From Celeribacter baekdonensis B30 (lineage in GTDB: Bacteria > Pseudomonadota > Alphaproteobacteria > Rhodobacterales > Rhodobacteraceae): a stretch of DNA of 64,000 nucleotides. This document shows positions 49,342 through 59,211 of this stretch, piece after piece; within the stretch, counting starts at the first letter, position 1; each line of letters opens with the position of its first letter. Where the stretch lies: positions 62,001 to 126,000 of the forward strand of contig NZ_AMRK01000007.1 of assembly GCF_000299875.1 (NCBI RefSeq). Direction: 5' to 3'. The notes under the pieces were generated by a model. That model was not told the DNA's origin, made no database searches, and worked only from the letters and a program-made list of their open reading frames with translations. The translations under genes and the position numbers were made by a program.

Positions 49342-52300
49342 TTAGAACGCGATGGAATAGGCCAAGCCCACGCCAAAGCTTTCAAAATCCGATGCCCCGA
49401 TCCCGTCATAAAACCCGGTCAGTGCTAGGTTTGATCCGCCGTCAAAGGCATAGCTCAGACCCAAATCCACGCGGCCGCGCCATCCCTCAGAGCTTAGCTC
49501 AAGGGTGCTTGCAGCGCCGGTGCCCTCGCCATGGGCCCAGATGGCTGAGACACCGCCATTGATCCGCAAATCCGCGTTTGCCAGCGGCACGTCATGCTCA
49601 AAGTCCAGCCCAAGCGCCGCCTGAGCGAGGCCAACCCTTTGCTCGGGGATGATGTTGCCCAGCCCATCTTGATAGGTCAGTTGTGTGTCTGAGGTATAAG
49701 ACAGGTCAAAATTCGGACGCAGAGTGGTTGGTCCGTAATCCATTTCCCCGGCCAATTTCGCCTGAAGCAGCCACCGCTTTGTATCAAACTGATCGGCGTA
49801 GGTGCCATAGGGGGAAATGTCGTTTGAGGTCCGTCCATAGAGCGCGCGCCCTTCAAAATAGAGCGGATGATTGGGACTGCGCGCGATGACATAGGGCCCG
49901 GCCAACCACCCCTGCCCCGTGACGCTCGCCGGCCCGTCTGTTTGATCTATGTAATCGAATTGCAGCATGGCCCCAACCATCATGTCCGGGGACAGGGTTG
50001 CATGGCTGCCCAAAGCGCCAAAGACATAGCGCGTCTCGGCCCCCTCCTCGTCCGACCACGACCCCGTCAAAGCCATCCAAACCGACTGTTCGGCTTGGCT
50101 TGCGATGTCAAAACGGCCCGTCCCGCGGCTCACCTGCGCATTGAACGTGCTTCGGGTTTGGCCCGTCAGGAAGGGGATCAAATCCGGTTGGTTGGCCAGC
50201 AATTGCGTGGCCCGAGACTGAAGAAACGCGGCGATCTGTTCTTGGGTGTCCGTCACAGTTGTGTCGGAAATGGTCACCCTGTTGGAGGCGGTGCTGAGAT
50301 TGCCCGCCGTGTCTTGCGCGGCTCCCTCCGGCACCGACGCAAACGCATCTCCCGTCCCGGTCAGGGTCACCAAGGCCGTATAAACCGCCGGACCACCCGT
50401 GATCCCGGCCACCGTGGCGTTTGCGAGGCTGATGTCAGAAGCCGCAAACCCGGTCACATCCTCAGAGAAGGTGAAGGTCAGCAGAGTTGTATCCCCGAAC
50501 CCCGCCGTCTCTGTCGTGCCACTGATCACAAGACTTGGCGCGATCAAATCGGTCTCAACCTCAACCGTGGCCGCAGGGGACACATTGCCCGCCGCATCCA
50601 TGACCGTGACCCGAACCGTGCCACTGGGCTGTCCAAGGGGTGAGGTCACATCAAAGATCCCGCCGCTCAACAGGACGGTTTGGTATGATCCATCCGGGAA
50701 GGTAATCGTGGCCGTGGTCCCTATCTCACCGGAGCCAGAGACAGAAATCGACGCGCCGAAGTTGACCACGGTCGCCTCGATGATCGGCATCTCTGGTGCG
50801 GTCACATCGGTCACGGTTACGGTGAAACTGACCTGCGCCGCCGCATTGCCGACGCTGTCGGTGGCATTCATCGTCACCGTGGTGTCGCCGATGGGGAAAT
50901 CATAGGACCCAGTCAAAACAGTCGCGCCAATTGCATAGGTGATCGCCGGGACCTCGCCGGAATTGTCGGTCACAGTCCCCAAGGTGGTGACATCCAAGGC
51001 GGCGGTGTTCAGCCCCGCATCGGTGTCTACATTCTGGGTCGCTGGGGCGGTGATCACCGGAGCTTCGGCATCACTCACTGTCACGGTAAAACTCACCTGC
51101 GTGGCCGCATTGCCGGCGCTGTCTTCGGCGTCGATGGTGACTGTGGTCACGCCCGATGGGAAATCATAGGGGCTGCTGATCATCGTGCTGCCGATCTTGA
51201 ACACCGGCACGAGGTCTGTGTCGCTGTTGTCCGACACCGTGGCGGCGAAACTCACCGAAGCGGTCGAAAGCCCAGCATCCGCCGCCCGCGCAATATTGGC
51301 GGGGGCCGTGATCACCGGCGCCTCAGCGTCGCTGATCGTCACGGTGAAACTCACCTGTGCTGCGGCGTTGCCTGACGTGTCAGTCGCATCCATCGTTACC
51401 GCCGTCTCCCCAACGGGGAAATCATAGGAACCGGTTAAAACGGTCGACCCCACCTTATAGGTGATCGCCGGGACTTCGCCGGAATTGTCGGCCACAGAAC
51501 CCAAGACGGTCACATCCAATGCGGCAGTGTTCAGGCCTGCATCGGCAACGGCCGTTTGATCGGTCGGGGCGCTCAGAACCGGCGCTTCGGTGTCCAACAC
51601 AGTGATAAAGGCCGATTTCGTTGCCGTTCCGCTACACCCATCGAGATCGCTCGCGGTTAGAGAGACCGTGTAGGAACCGGGTGCGGTGAAGGTATGCGTC
51701 ACGGAAGCGAAATTTGAAGAGGTTGCGCCATCGCCAAACGACCATGCCATGCCGATGAGTGGCGAACCTGAGTTTGTGGTGGAGGTGAAAGCCACCGCGA
51801 GAGGCGCATCGCCAGCGGTGACATCCGCCGTAAAATCCACGTCCGGCCCGATCGCTTGGACCAAGTTTGAAACGGTTTTGGTATCTGTCAAACCCATGGC
51901 GGTGGTGACAGTCAGCTTAACTGTAGCCAATCCATGGGAAAACATGTGGGTTGGGCTTTGTTCTGTCGATGTGGTGCCATCGCCAAAATCCCACAGCCAC
52001 CCAATGATCTCGCCCGTGGTTCCTGCGGTTGAGGTGTCGGTGAAACGAGTGGTCACGGGGCTACAGCCAAAAACGCCTGATGCGGTAAAATTCGCAACCG
52101 GGATGGCCGTATTGGTCACCGTCACCGTAAAACTCGCCTGCGTGGCCGCATTGCCAACGCTATCCGTGGCATCCATCGTCACCGTGGTGTCCCCGATGGG
52201 GAAGGCATAGCTGCCCGTCAGCACGGTTGCCCCAACCTTGTAGGTGATCGCAGGGACGTCGCCCGAATTATCCGTCACGGACCCCAAACCCGTCACATCC

Positions 52301-53172
52301 AGCGCAGCGGTGGACAGGCCCGCATCGGAGCCGATCGTTTGGCTTGAGGGCGCAGTGATAACCGGCGACGTGACATCAATATTCAACGCATTTGCGCTGG
52401 ATTGATAGGTGGTCGTGATCCCGTCAAAGATCGAGGCACAGATATAGCCGCCATTGTTGACTTCTGATGTGATCGAAAACGACACGCCGGATGTGAAGGC
52501 AATTGAGGGTGCGTCGCTGGCGTTACAGGTGGCATCGGCGCTGAAGCCATATTTTGCGATGGCAAGCTGACCACTGTCCGGGTCGGTGGTGGTGATGGTG
52601 ATTTGGTCGCTGGTTGTGACACTGGCTGAGACATCATCGGTGAAGGACAGGCTTGGGGCGGTGTTGGCGCCTTCGCTGATGTAATAGGTGTAAAACCCGG
52701 CGCTCATCCCACCCGCATCCGACACAAGCCGAAACGAAAAGCCCATAAAGGTCTCATCGGCATAGGGGAGCTGTGCGCCGTCTTGCACGAAATCCGCGAT
52801 ATTGGCCTCTGTCGTTCCAAGGCAGTTTGCAATCAAGGTCGTGGTGATTGAGAGACCAGAATAGATCCCGGGTGTGATCCCGTATGTGGAATCGCCGGCT
52901 GTGACGTAGTTGCCCCCCGCATAGCCATAGGACCCAAGGCCATTAAGGACCACACCGGCCGATATCCCCCCGTCTTCGGTTGTGCTTGCCATGACATTGC
53001 AGGCACCGATCGTAGATGTTGAGCGAAACTTGATGTCGCCGCCGCCGACAAAGGCAAAGGCGGCTTGAGACCCCATGACTAGACCTAAAAGCGCAATCAG
53101 AGCGCAGCGGATCACCGTCACGCGCCAGCCCGCGCAGAGACGGTGGCAAATGCCATTTGTTTTGTTTGTCAT
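49342..53172 (-). CDS. Large secreted HYR/PKD-repeat protein with outer-membrane barrel
   Basis: 1276 residues from the ATG at 53172; the signal peptide is residues 1-40 (hydrophobic stretch ending QAAFAF). After an N-terminal ~260-residue surface domain come one HYR repeat, two PKD domains (GWLWDFGDGTTSTEQSP, GMAWSFGDGATSS), three more HYR repeats, and two bacterial Ig-like domains. The last ~270 residues alternate strands and end in a terminal phenylalanine (LAYSIAF), as in autotransporter-type barrels. It is likely a surface adhesin. A two-component system gene pair lies just upstream on the same strand. Confidence 0.85.
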   Translation of the reverse strand: MTNKTNGICHRLCAGWRVTVIRCALIALLGLVMGSQAAFAFVGGGDIKFRSTSTIGACNVMASTTEDGGISAGVVLNGLGSYGYAGGNYVTAGDSTYGITPGIYSGLSITTTLIANCLGTTEANIADFVQDGAQLPYADETFMGFSFRLVSDAGGMSAGFYTYYISEGANTAPSLSFTDDVSASVTTSDQITITTTDPDSGQLAIAKYGFSADATCNASDAPSIAFTSGVSFSITSEVNNGGYICASIFDGITTTYQSSANALNIDVTSPVITAPSSQTIGSDAGLSTAALDVTGLGSVTDNSGDVPAITYKVGATVLTGSYAFPIGDTTVTMDATDSVGNAATQASFTVTVTNTAIPVANFTASGVFGCSPVTTRFTDTSTAGTTGEIIGWLWDFGDGTTSTEQSPTHMFSHGLATVKLTVTTAMGLTDTKTVSNLVQAIGPDVDFTADVTAGDAPLAVAFTSTTNSGSPLIGMAWSFGDGATSSNFASVTHTFTAPGSYTVSLTASDLDGCSGTATKSAFITVLDTEAPVLSAPTDQTAVADAGLNTAALDVTVLGSVADNSGEVPAITYKVGSTVLTGSYDFPVGETAVTMDATDTSGNAAAQVSFTVTISDAEAPVITAPANIARAADAGLSTASVSFAATVSDNSDTDLVPVFKIGSTMISSPYDFPSGVTTVTIDAEDSAGNAATQVSFTVTVSDAEAPVITAPATQNVDTDAGLNTAALDVTTLGTVTDNSGEVPAITYAIGATVLTGSYDFPIGDTTVTMNATDSVGNAAAQVSFTVTVTDVTAPEMPIIEATVVNFGASISVSGSGEIGTTATITFPDGSYQTVLLSGGIFDVTSPLGQPSGTVRVTVMDAAGNVSPAATVEVETDLIAPSLVISGTTETAGFGDTTLLTFTFSEDVTGFAASDISLANATVAGITGGPAVYTALVTLTGTGDAFASVPEGAAQDTAGNLSTASNRVTISDTTVTDTQEQIAAFLQSRATQLLANQPDLIPFLTGQTRSTFNAQVSRGTGRFDIASQAEQSVWMALTGSWSDEEGAETRYVFGALGSHATLSPDMMVGAMLQFDYIDQTDGPASVTGQGWLAGPYVIARSPNHPLYFEGRALYGRTSNDISPYGTYADQFDTKRWLLQAKLAGEMDYGPTTLRPNFDLSYTSDTQLTYQDGLGNIIPEQRVGLAQAALGLDFEHDVPLANADLRINGGVSAIWAHGEGTGAASTLELSSEGWRGRVDLGLSYAFDGGSNLALTGFYDGIGASDFESFGVGLAYSIAF
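50800..52370 (-). repeat. HYR repeat array within the adhesin gene
   Basis: Four units of about 85 codons encode ITAP-x-DAGL...GSYDFP-x-G-x-TTVTMDATDS-GNAA-x-SFTVTV. Three are contiguous (about 50806-51588) and one is separated from them by the PKD pair (about 52105-52365). The DNA of the units is similar enough to allow recombination. Confidence 0.8.
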
Positions 53173-53301
53173 GATCACCACCCCTAAACGTAAAGTCCTC
53201 TTGCCGACATACGCCATCTCGCCTGTCGATCTATATGTGGATTCACACATGTGGCGCAGAAAGCACAGGTGCGTGAGCGCCACTAAATTTAACCCAAGCC
53301 C

Positions 53302-55113
53302 TTATGTTTCAACGCGTAAAATGGAAACGGTTGTTCCGGTTTCTCCGGTTTGAATGGACAGATTTGCGTCAATTTTTGATGCCCGCCGCCGCATCCCCGT
53401 CAGACCATAACGGGGCCTGTCGGCACTTTGGGCGGCACCAACGTCAAACCCAAGACCATCATCCGAAACCGCGACCCGCCGGTGGTCGGCATAGACCGTA
53501 ATCGTGCTGGCACGCGCGTGTTTGATCACATTGGTGATCGCCTCTTGCACGATCCGCGCGATGTGCAAATTGTCAGACGGGTTTTCAGTCGGCCAGAGTG
53601 GCTCGTCCTGGATTTGCCACTCAAAGCTGACACCGTGTTTGGCCAAAAGCCCCTCAAGCCGTGTGCGCATCATGCCCAGGAGCGTGGCCAGACTGTCCTG
53701 GCTTTCGATGCTGTCCATCATCAAGGCCAGATCGCGCAGGGCGTCCTCCAAAGCGGTGCGCAGGGTCGGGTCGTCGATGGATTGGCTTTCCATATAGGCC
53801 AGCGTGTTGACCAATTGGCCCCCTACCCCGTCATGCAGTTCCAACAAAATGCGGCTGCGTTCCTGACTGATTGTTTGGGTCTTTCTCACCGTGGCCAATT
53901 CGTTGAAACTTGTTTCAAGCTGCGCTGATTTTTCGGCGATCGTACTGTGCAATGTCGCGGCCAACTCTGCATGCGCCGACAGGCTTCGGATCAATTGCGA
54001 CAGGATCAGCCAGAGACAGACCAGCGCGGTCAAAAGCGGCATCAGATGCAGCAAATTCATGCTGCGGGCCTGCGAGTGGGTCAACACTAAAAACAACCCG
54101 TCAAAGGCAAGCGCAAGGGCAAGGGACAGCGCCGGGAAAAAGATCAGAAAGTCGATTTTTGGCACCGAATGGCGATGCTGCCACATAACCGCAACGGTAA
54201 CGAGACCGGCGATTGCGGCGCATAAATTGACCGCCATGGTGGCCGGATAGACGTATTGCATGGGCAACAGAAACGCGACCAAAATACCGAAACAGATCAA
54301 CCACGGCAGCACCCGCTCGCTGCGCAAAGGCGCGATGCCAAGGAAGCTGCGCACAAATTTCAACATGAACAAGACGTAGCTTGCGACAAAAAGGGCATGC
54401 AGGCTTTGAGAGATTTGGTAGTCGCCAACGGTGACATGCGTCCCAAGTAAAGCCAAAAAGCCACAGGCCGACACACAGGACAGAGCAATCCAAAGAAACA
54501 TCCGCTCCTTGGTCCGTGCAAGCCAGACGACAAAATACCCTAAGGTGAGCAGGATCATCAAACCCAAGGCCAACTGTGTCAGTCCCTGCGTGAGCATAAA
54601 TCGGGTGTCATAGGGCGTGCTCAGCATCTCCAAGTCGCCAAAATGAAAAGGCTGCAAATCAAGTTGCCCCGGTACCGGACCTGACAGATCGAACATCACT
54701 CTATTTTCGCCCAGCTTCAAAAGGCTAGGCGACACTTCGACCAGCAAAGGCGCCATCCAAGGATGCCTTTGATGCGGCAGCGCGTGGACCAAGGCCCCAT
54801 TCACCGTGATCTGTAGGTGATGGTTATACTTGGGAATGAAAAACGCCTGCATCTGTGTCGGCACCTCATCCAAGGGGACCGTAAACTGCAAAACCTGATG
54901 CTCGATCCCCGGCGTGTAGCGCGCGGGCGTCGAAAATGGCAGGTCCAATGGCACCGGGTCGTCACAGTCAGGTTGCGCGCAAGAGGCAACACGATCAAAA
55001 AACATCGTGTGTTCAATCGGTCGAATGTCTCCGATGTCTACAACGGAGAGCACCGTGAGCATGGCAAGAATCCAGACCACGACACCGCCATAAACCCGCG
55101 CGCCCGCTCCCAT
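53302..55113 (-). CDS. Membrane sensor histidine kinase, NarL-type, 7TM sensor
   Basis: 603 residues. An N-terminal signal/anchor and periplasmic domain (residues 25-175) precede seven hydrophobic spans (about 180-375), a coiled coil, a HisKA_3 dimerisation domain with His427 in ELHDGVGG and a HATPase domain (EAITNVIKHA, SDDGLGFD, GLTGMRRRA). The layout matches 7TMR-DISM kinases. Its ATG overlaps the response regulator stop by one base, and the adhesin gene follows 129 bases downstream. Confidence 0.9.
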   Translation of the reverse strand: MGAGARVYGGVVVWILAMLTVLSVVDIGDIRPIEHTMFFDRVASCAQPDCDDPVPLDLPFSTPARYTPGIEHQVLQFTVPLDEVPTQMQAFFIPKYNHHLQITVNGALVHALPHQRHPWMAPLLVEVSPSLLKLGENRVMFDLSGPVPGQLDLQPFHFGDLEMLSTPYDTRFMLTQGLTQLALGLMILLTLGYFVVWLARTKERMFLWIALSCVSACGFLALLGTHVTVGDYQISQSLHALFVASYVLFMLKFVRSFLGIAPLRSERVLPWLICFGILVAFLLPMQYVYPATMAVNLCAAIAGLVTVAVMWQHRHSVPKIDFLIFFPALSLALALAFDGLFLVLTHSQARSMNLLHLMPLLTALVCLWLILSQLIRSLSAHAELAATLHSTIAEKSAQLETSFNELATVRKTQTISQERSRILLELHDGVGGQLVNTLAYMESQSIDDPTLRTALEDALRDLALMMDSIESQDSLATLLGMMRTRLEGLLAKHGVSFEWQIQDEPLWPTENPSDNLHIARIVQEAITNVIKHARASTITVYADHRRVAVSDDGLGFDVGAAQSADRPRYGLTGMRRRASKIDANLSIQTGETGTTVSILRVET

Positions 55114-55754
55114 CAGATCATGCCATTCTTTGCCGCCTGTGCGACGGCCTCAGTGTTGGAACTGACCTTGAGCTTGCGGTAAATCTGCGTGATGTGATTG
55201 CCGACTGTACCGCCAGAAATACCAAGCTGATCACCAATTTCGCGACGTTTGTAGCCGCGTGCGATGGCGCGAAGAATTTCCGTTTCACGCCCGGTGAGCA
55301 TCTCCATTTGGCTCGTCGCTATGCCTGCATGATCGCTCAAAAGGTTCAAAACATGGCGCGCAATCGCCGGGCTGATCGGACTGCCGCCATCAATCAACGT
55401 TTGGATATCATCGCCAACTTGCCCGAGATCGCCCCCCTTTAAGATGTAACCCCGCGCCCCCGCTTGAATCGCTTCGACCACACGGGCCTCGTCGCCAAAG
55501 ATCGAAATGACCAGCGCATCGACCTCCCAATCGGCAGCGGCAACCGCTTTGATCGCTTCGATCCCCGACCCGTCCGGCAGGCCAAGATCAACGAGAACAA
55601 CCCGCGGTTTGAGATCAAAAAGCCGTTGCAGCCCATGATCCAAAGTCCAACAGACATCGCCCACGACCAAATTGGCATGCACCGCCACAGCATTTTTCAA
55701 CCGCGCCGCAATGTCTGGCCTGTCTTCTATAATTAAAACGCAATGAGGCATCAT
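55113..55754 (-). CDS. LuxR/NarL-type response regulator
   Basis: 213 residues. Receiver residues are Glu10/Asp11, phosphoacceptor Asp56 (VDLGLPDGSG) and Lys106 (YILKGGDL). The C-terminal LuxR helix-turn-helix is LTGRETEILRAIARGYKRREIGDQLGISGGTVGNHITQIYRKL. It is co-translated with the kinase. The likely target is the adjacent adhesin gene. Confidence 0.93.
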   Translation of the reverse strand: MMPHCVLIIEDRPDIAARLKNAVAVHANLVVGDVCWTLDHGLQRLFDLKPRVVLVDLGLPDGSGIEAIKAVAAADWEVDALVISIFGDEARVVEAIQAGARGYILKGGDLGQVGDDIQTLIDGGSPISPAIARHVLNLLSDHAGIATSQMEMLTGRETEILRAIARGYKRREIGDQLGISGGTVGNHITQIYRKLKVSSNTEAVAQAAKNGMI

Positions 55755-55814
55755 CTGCCGACCAATCTTTGGATGTGATCGGGCGAAACTATCATGTTGG
55801 GCCCTCTTGCCTAG

Positions 55815-56400
55815 GGCTTATTGACGTTTAGGCTTCCCCTCATTGCATAACGTTTGCTTCAAGGTTGCAAACAGGGGAAAGCAGACAGGGCGCGATCCAC
55901 GATTGTGCGTTGAGGCTGTTTTGTGGATTGTCAGAACCGGGGCACAATGGCGCACGTTGCCCGAGGAATCCGGCAATTGGGATTCGGTGTTCAAGCGCTT
56001 CCGGCGATGGGTCAAGGCCGATGCTTTTTCAGGATGTTCAAAGCGTTGTCCGGTCAGTCTGACTTGAAATACGCCATGATCGACAGCTCCATCATCAAGG
56101 GCCACCGCTCAGGTCAGGACACTAAGGGGGTCTCAGGGCGAAGCTATGGGGCGCCCACGCGGCGTGCCAGAGTTGATCGACGGGCCTGCCGCCGATCACC
56201 TGTTGGCAAACCGGGCCTTTGACACAAACCGGCTGCGCGCCGCGCTGTCGGTCAGGTTGCGCCATTTGATCCAAAACGCCTTCGGAAAGTTAAGGGAAAA
56301 CAGCGGCATCGCGATAAGATCCTGAAAAACCGACCAAATCGTCCGCGCCTTCACCCCTCTGCGACCACCCTTGTTCACTTCAAATGAGCGTCAACAAGCC
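55815..56400 (+). mobile_element. Internally deleted IS5-type insertion sequence
   Basis: The ends are GGCTTATTGACG on the left and its near complement CGTCAACAAGCC on the right, and both are flanked by CTAG (55811-55814 and 56401-56404), the target duplication expected for IS5-type elements. The total is about 586 bases, too short for a full element of this group (roughly 830-850). The transposase between the ends is broken. Confidence 0.8.
55843..56350 (+). pseudogene. IS5-type transposase remnant
   Basis: The N-terminal part reads [20 protein letters not shown] and [17 protein letters not shown] in one frame, which is the conserved start of IS5/IS1031-group transposases, and continues in another frame with MIDSSIIKGHRSGQD (first catalytic Asp). 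The central catalytic part is missing and a tail resembling the RHLIQNAFGKL segment follows in yet another frame. It cannot make active transposase. Confidence 0.8.
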
Positions 56401-56404
56401 CTAG

Positions 56405-57296
56405 ATAATTTGGTTTCGCGCGGCGCAACCCACTCGTCATTCGCCTGCCAAAGGGTGGAAAAACACATATTCGCCTACTTCAAAGACCAATCGCTGTGCG
56501 AAACCAAGCAATCATTCAAACGCGCATTCCGTCGCACAAAGTGCATAAATCTGCTTGGCACGACGATGCGCCCGAATGTCGGCGGCCATACCGGGTTGAA
56601 CTTCGTTCGCCGTCCCGAGCTGCCCGATATAGGTCAGTTCATGCGACACATGTAGCGACACGGTCTCCTTGGTGTCAGCCTGTGGAGATCTGACCATGAC
56701 GAAGCGATCCGATGCAATGTCCGCCGCTTGGAACACTGAAAACCTCTCGTCTGATCGATGTTCATATGGGGCGCCAATCCAGATAACCGACCTTGAACGG
56801 CCATTCCGGTCTCTCGGAGCCCGTCAGGATGCCACTGTCGAATCCCATAAGACTGATAGCGATTTTGAACGTGGACGCAGGTGAAATCCGCTTGTCGCAC
56901 AGCCCTTCCGCAACCAGATGGCCTGTGACCCGATCTCCCACGCCATCGTGCAGATCACACGCTCTGTGGCCACGACTTGAGACGCTAGCACGATCCGTGC
57001 CGCTGCTGCGCCATCATTAACTGTCTCATTTTGATAACCCCATCTCTGTTCAAGAGGCGTGTAATCCGGTCAAAGCATGCGCGGCCAAGTCATTGCCGAC
57101 TGATACGCGCACAAACTGGCATGCTACGGGTATCTGGCAGGCGGCCCCTATCCGGCTTCGGCCAACTTCGGCGTGACCTCGGTAGGCACCCTGTCGAGCC
57201 GCCGATTCCTGTGCCCGGTCTGTTATCAGAATCAGCCGGAAAATCATCTGTCCGAGGACCTGCGCAGACCCTTGGCGGTGCCCCCTCACCGGGGCC
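56405..57296. other. Gene-poor decayed region beside the IS remnant
   Basis: 892 bases with only short broken frames on both strands. A minus-strand frame (56512-56736) reads LTYIGQLGTANEVQPGMAAD with an unrecognised sequence and has no ribosome site or start support. I see no function; it is probably a relic of a deleted gene next to the insertion. Confidence 0.5.
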
Positions 57297-58079
57297 TCAC
57301 TCCTCGCCCGAAACCTGAATGACCCGGCAACTGGCCTCGGCGCAGCGTGCCAGGACCTCTGGCGCCAGCGCCGCCCCGGTGACCACCACGTCGTAGTCCC
57401 AAACCATCTGCTTGCGGCAGGGCAACTCGCGGCCCAGTTTGGCGCGGTCCATCACCAAGACCCGCCTGCGGGCACATCCAGCGATTGCAGTTCGCGCGGT
57501 GACCTCTTCGGTGTTGTAGTCCAGCACCTCGCCCGCCTCCGAAAGCCCGCCACAGCTGAACACCGCGATATCAACAAGATAATCGGCAAAAAAAGCGGTC
57601 GAGGCCGTGCCGATCATGTCGAGATCGCGCAGCCGCACCGTGCCCCCCGCCAGCGTTACCACCGCACCCGGCGCCCCTTGTAGCGCGATCACCGCATGGA
57701 TCGAGTTGGTCGCCACGAACAGCCCCTCGCGATGAGCCGCCAGAATCCGCGCGCAGGCCTCGACCGTGGTGCCCGTCCCCAGCGCCACCCGCGCGCCATC
57801 ACTGACCAGATTCCGCACCGCCATGGCGATCTGTTGCTTCTCACCGCGCGCCTGACTGATCCTCGGGGCATAGCCGATATTCTCGGACGGCTGCCTGAGG
57901 CGCACGACGCCATTGCGTCGCTGCACCAGCGCCGCCTCATCGAGTTCGCGCAGATCGGTGCGGATGGTCTGCACCGAAACTGCGAGCCGTGCCGCCAGAT
58001 CCGCCGCCGATATTTCGCCCACGTCACACAACAGCCCGATGATTTCATCCCGCCGGCGGGTCATCTCCTCTTTACGCAT
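57297..58079 (-). CDS. DeoR/GlpR-family regulator
   Basis: 260 residues. The N-terminal helix-turn-helix is EMTRRRDEIIGLLCDVGEISAADLAARLAVSVQTIRTDLRELDE, and the rest is a DeoR sensor domain (DGARVALGTGTTVEACARIL, GGTVRLRDLDMIG), which binds sugar phosphates in known members. It is divergent from the ABC transporter operon, with inverted repeats in the intergenic region. It should repress that operon when no phosphorylated substrate is present. Confidence 0.92.
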   Translation of the reverse strand: MRKEEMTRRRDEIIGLLCDVGEISAADLAARLAVSVQTIRTDLRELDEAALVQRRNGVVRLRQPSENIGYAPRISQARGEKQQIAMAVRNLVSDGARVALGTGTTVEACARILAAHREGLFVATNSIHAVIALQGAPGAVVTLAGGTVRLRDLDMIGTASTAFFADYLVDIAVFSCGGLSEAGEVLDYNTEEVTARTAIAGCARRRVLVMDRAKLGRELPCRKQMVWDYDVVVTGAALAPEVLARCAEASCRVIQVSGEE

Positions 58080-58082
58080 TCG

Positions 58083-58096
58083 CTTTCCTTTGAAAG
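58083..58096. promoter_or_regulatory. Inverted repeat next to the DeoR start
   Basis: CTTTC-CTTT-GAAAG lies a few bases upstream of the DeoR-family start. It fits a role in autoregulation, with the second palindrome at 58211-58222 on the transporter side. Confidence 0.45.
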
Positions 58097-58210
58097 TGAA
58101 TAATCCTTTCTGCCTCCTAGCAGCACTCAGGATCCACGGGCAAGATAATAATAAATTTGGAAAAATGTCATAAAAAGTTTTCAGACTCCGGGAATAAGGG
58201 CCGCCATTAC

Positions 58211-58222
58211 TTTCGTACGAAA
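58211..58222. promoter_or_regulatory. Palindromic operator before the ABC importer operon
   Basis: TTTCGTACGAAA is a perfect 12-base palindrome 20 bases before the binding-protein start. The TTTCG arm resembles DeoR/GlpR-type operators, and the regulator is encoded divergently. Binding there would block transcription of the transporter. Confidence 0.6.
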
Positions 58223-58242
58223 ACCAACACCGGAGACCTCGG

Positions 58243-59211
58243 ATGAAATCCCTGTTGACCGCCGCCGCCCTGACCCTCGCCGCTTCGGCCTCCTTTGCCG
58301 AGACGCTGACCCTTTACACCTCGCAGCCCAACACCGACGCGCAGATGACCGTCGACGCCTTTATGGCCGCCAACCCCGGCATCGAAGTCGAGTGGGTCCG
58401 CGATGGCACCACTCAGCTGATGGCCCGTTTGATGGCCGAGATCGAAGCGGGCAGCCCGCAGCCCGACGTCCTGCTCATCGCCGATACCGTGACCCTTGAG
58501 GGTATGGCGCAGGCCGGTCAGCTCAAGGCCTATCAGTCGCCTGAAGCAACCGCCTATGACCCGGCGCTCTATTCGGCGGATGGCTACTATTACTCGACCA
58601 AGCTGATCACCACGGGCATCATCTATAACTCCGGCGCGGCGATGCAGCCCTCCTCCTGGGCTGATCTTGCCGACCCGTCCCTCAAGGGTCAGGTCGTAAT
58701 GCCCTCGCCGCTCTATTCCGGCGCGGCCCTCATCCACCTTGCGACCCTGACCGGCGACAAGGACCTCGGTTGGGACTATTACAGCACCCTCGCTGCGCAT
58801 GACGCCCGCGCCCAAGGCGGCAACGGTGGCGTGTTCAAGGCGGTTGCCTCGGGCGAGAAGCCCTATGGCGTCGTCGTCGACTTCCTCGCGATCCGCAGCA
58901 AAGCCGATGGCTCGCCGGTCGAGTTCGTCTTCCCGAAAGAGGGCGTTTCCTACGTGACCGAGCCGGTCGCCATCCTTGAGAGCGCCAAAAACGTCGACGC
59001 CGCGCAGAAATTTGTCGACTTCGTGTTGTCCCAGAAAGGTCAGGATCTGGTCCTCGACATGGGTTACATCCCGGCGCGCAACGACATGGGCGTCCCCTCT
59101 GGTTTTCCGGCGCGCGAAGAGATCAAGCTGATGTCCTTTGACGCCGCCAAGGCGCTGGCGGATGCCGAAGCCAACAAGGCCAAGTTCACCGAGCTTTTCG
59201 GCGCAGAATGA
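58243..59211 (+). CDS. ABC transporter substrate-binding protein (AfuA/iron/phosphonate type)
   Basis: 322 residues with a Sec signal peptide (MKSLLTAAALTLAASASFAE, cleavage near 19-20). The mature part (LTLYTSQPNTDAQMTVDAFMA) belongs to the class that includes iron(III), 2-aminoethylphosphonate and hexose-phosphate binding proteins. The tyrosines needed for iron binding are not obvious, so an organophosphate ligand is more likely, in agreement with the phosphatases downstream. First gene of the operon; it overlaps the permease by 4 bases. Confidence 0.88.
   Translation: MKSLLTAAALTLAASASFAETLTLYTSQPNTDAQMTVDAFMAANPGIEVEWVRDGTTQLMARLMAEIEAGSPQPDVLLIADTVTLEGMAQAGQLKAYQSPEATAYDPALYSADGYYYSTKLITTGIIYNSGAAMQPSSWADLADPSLKGQVVMPSPLYSGAALIHLATLTGDKDLGWDYYSTLAAHDARAQGGNGGVFKAVASGEKPYGVVVDFLAIRSKADGSPVEFVFPKEGVSYVTEPVAILESAKNVDAAQKFVDFVLSQKGQDLVLDMGYIPARNDMGVPSGFPAREEIKLMSFDAAKALADAEANKAKFTELFGAE

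Noticed and set aside
50800-52370. CRISPR-like array
   Set aside because: The repetition is in coding units of about 255 bases encoding HYR domains, without short repeats and spacers.
56512-56736. 74-codon minus-strand frame in the decayed region
   Set aside because: No ribosome site, no recognisable family and broken continuation in other frames; kept only as part of the gene-poor region.
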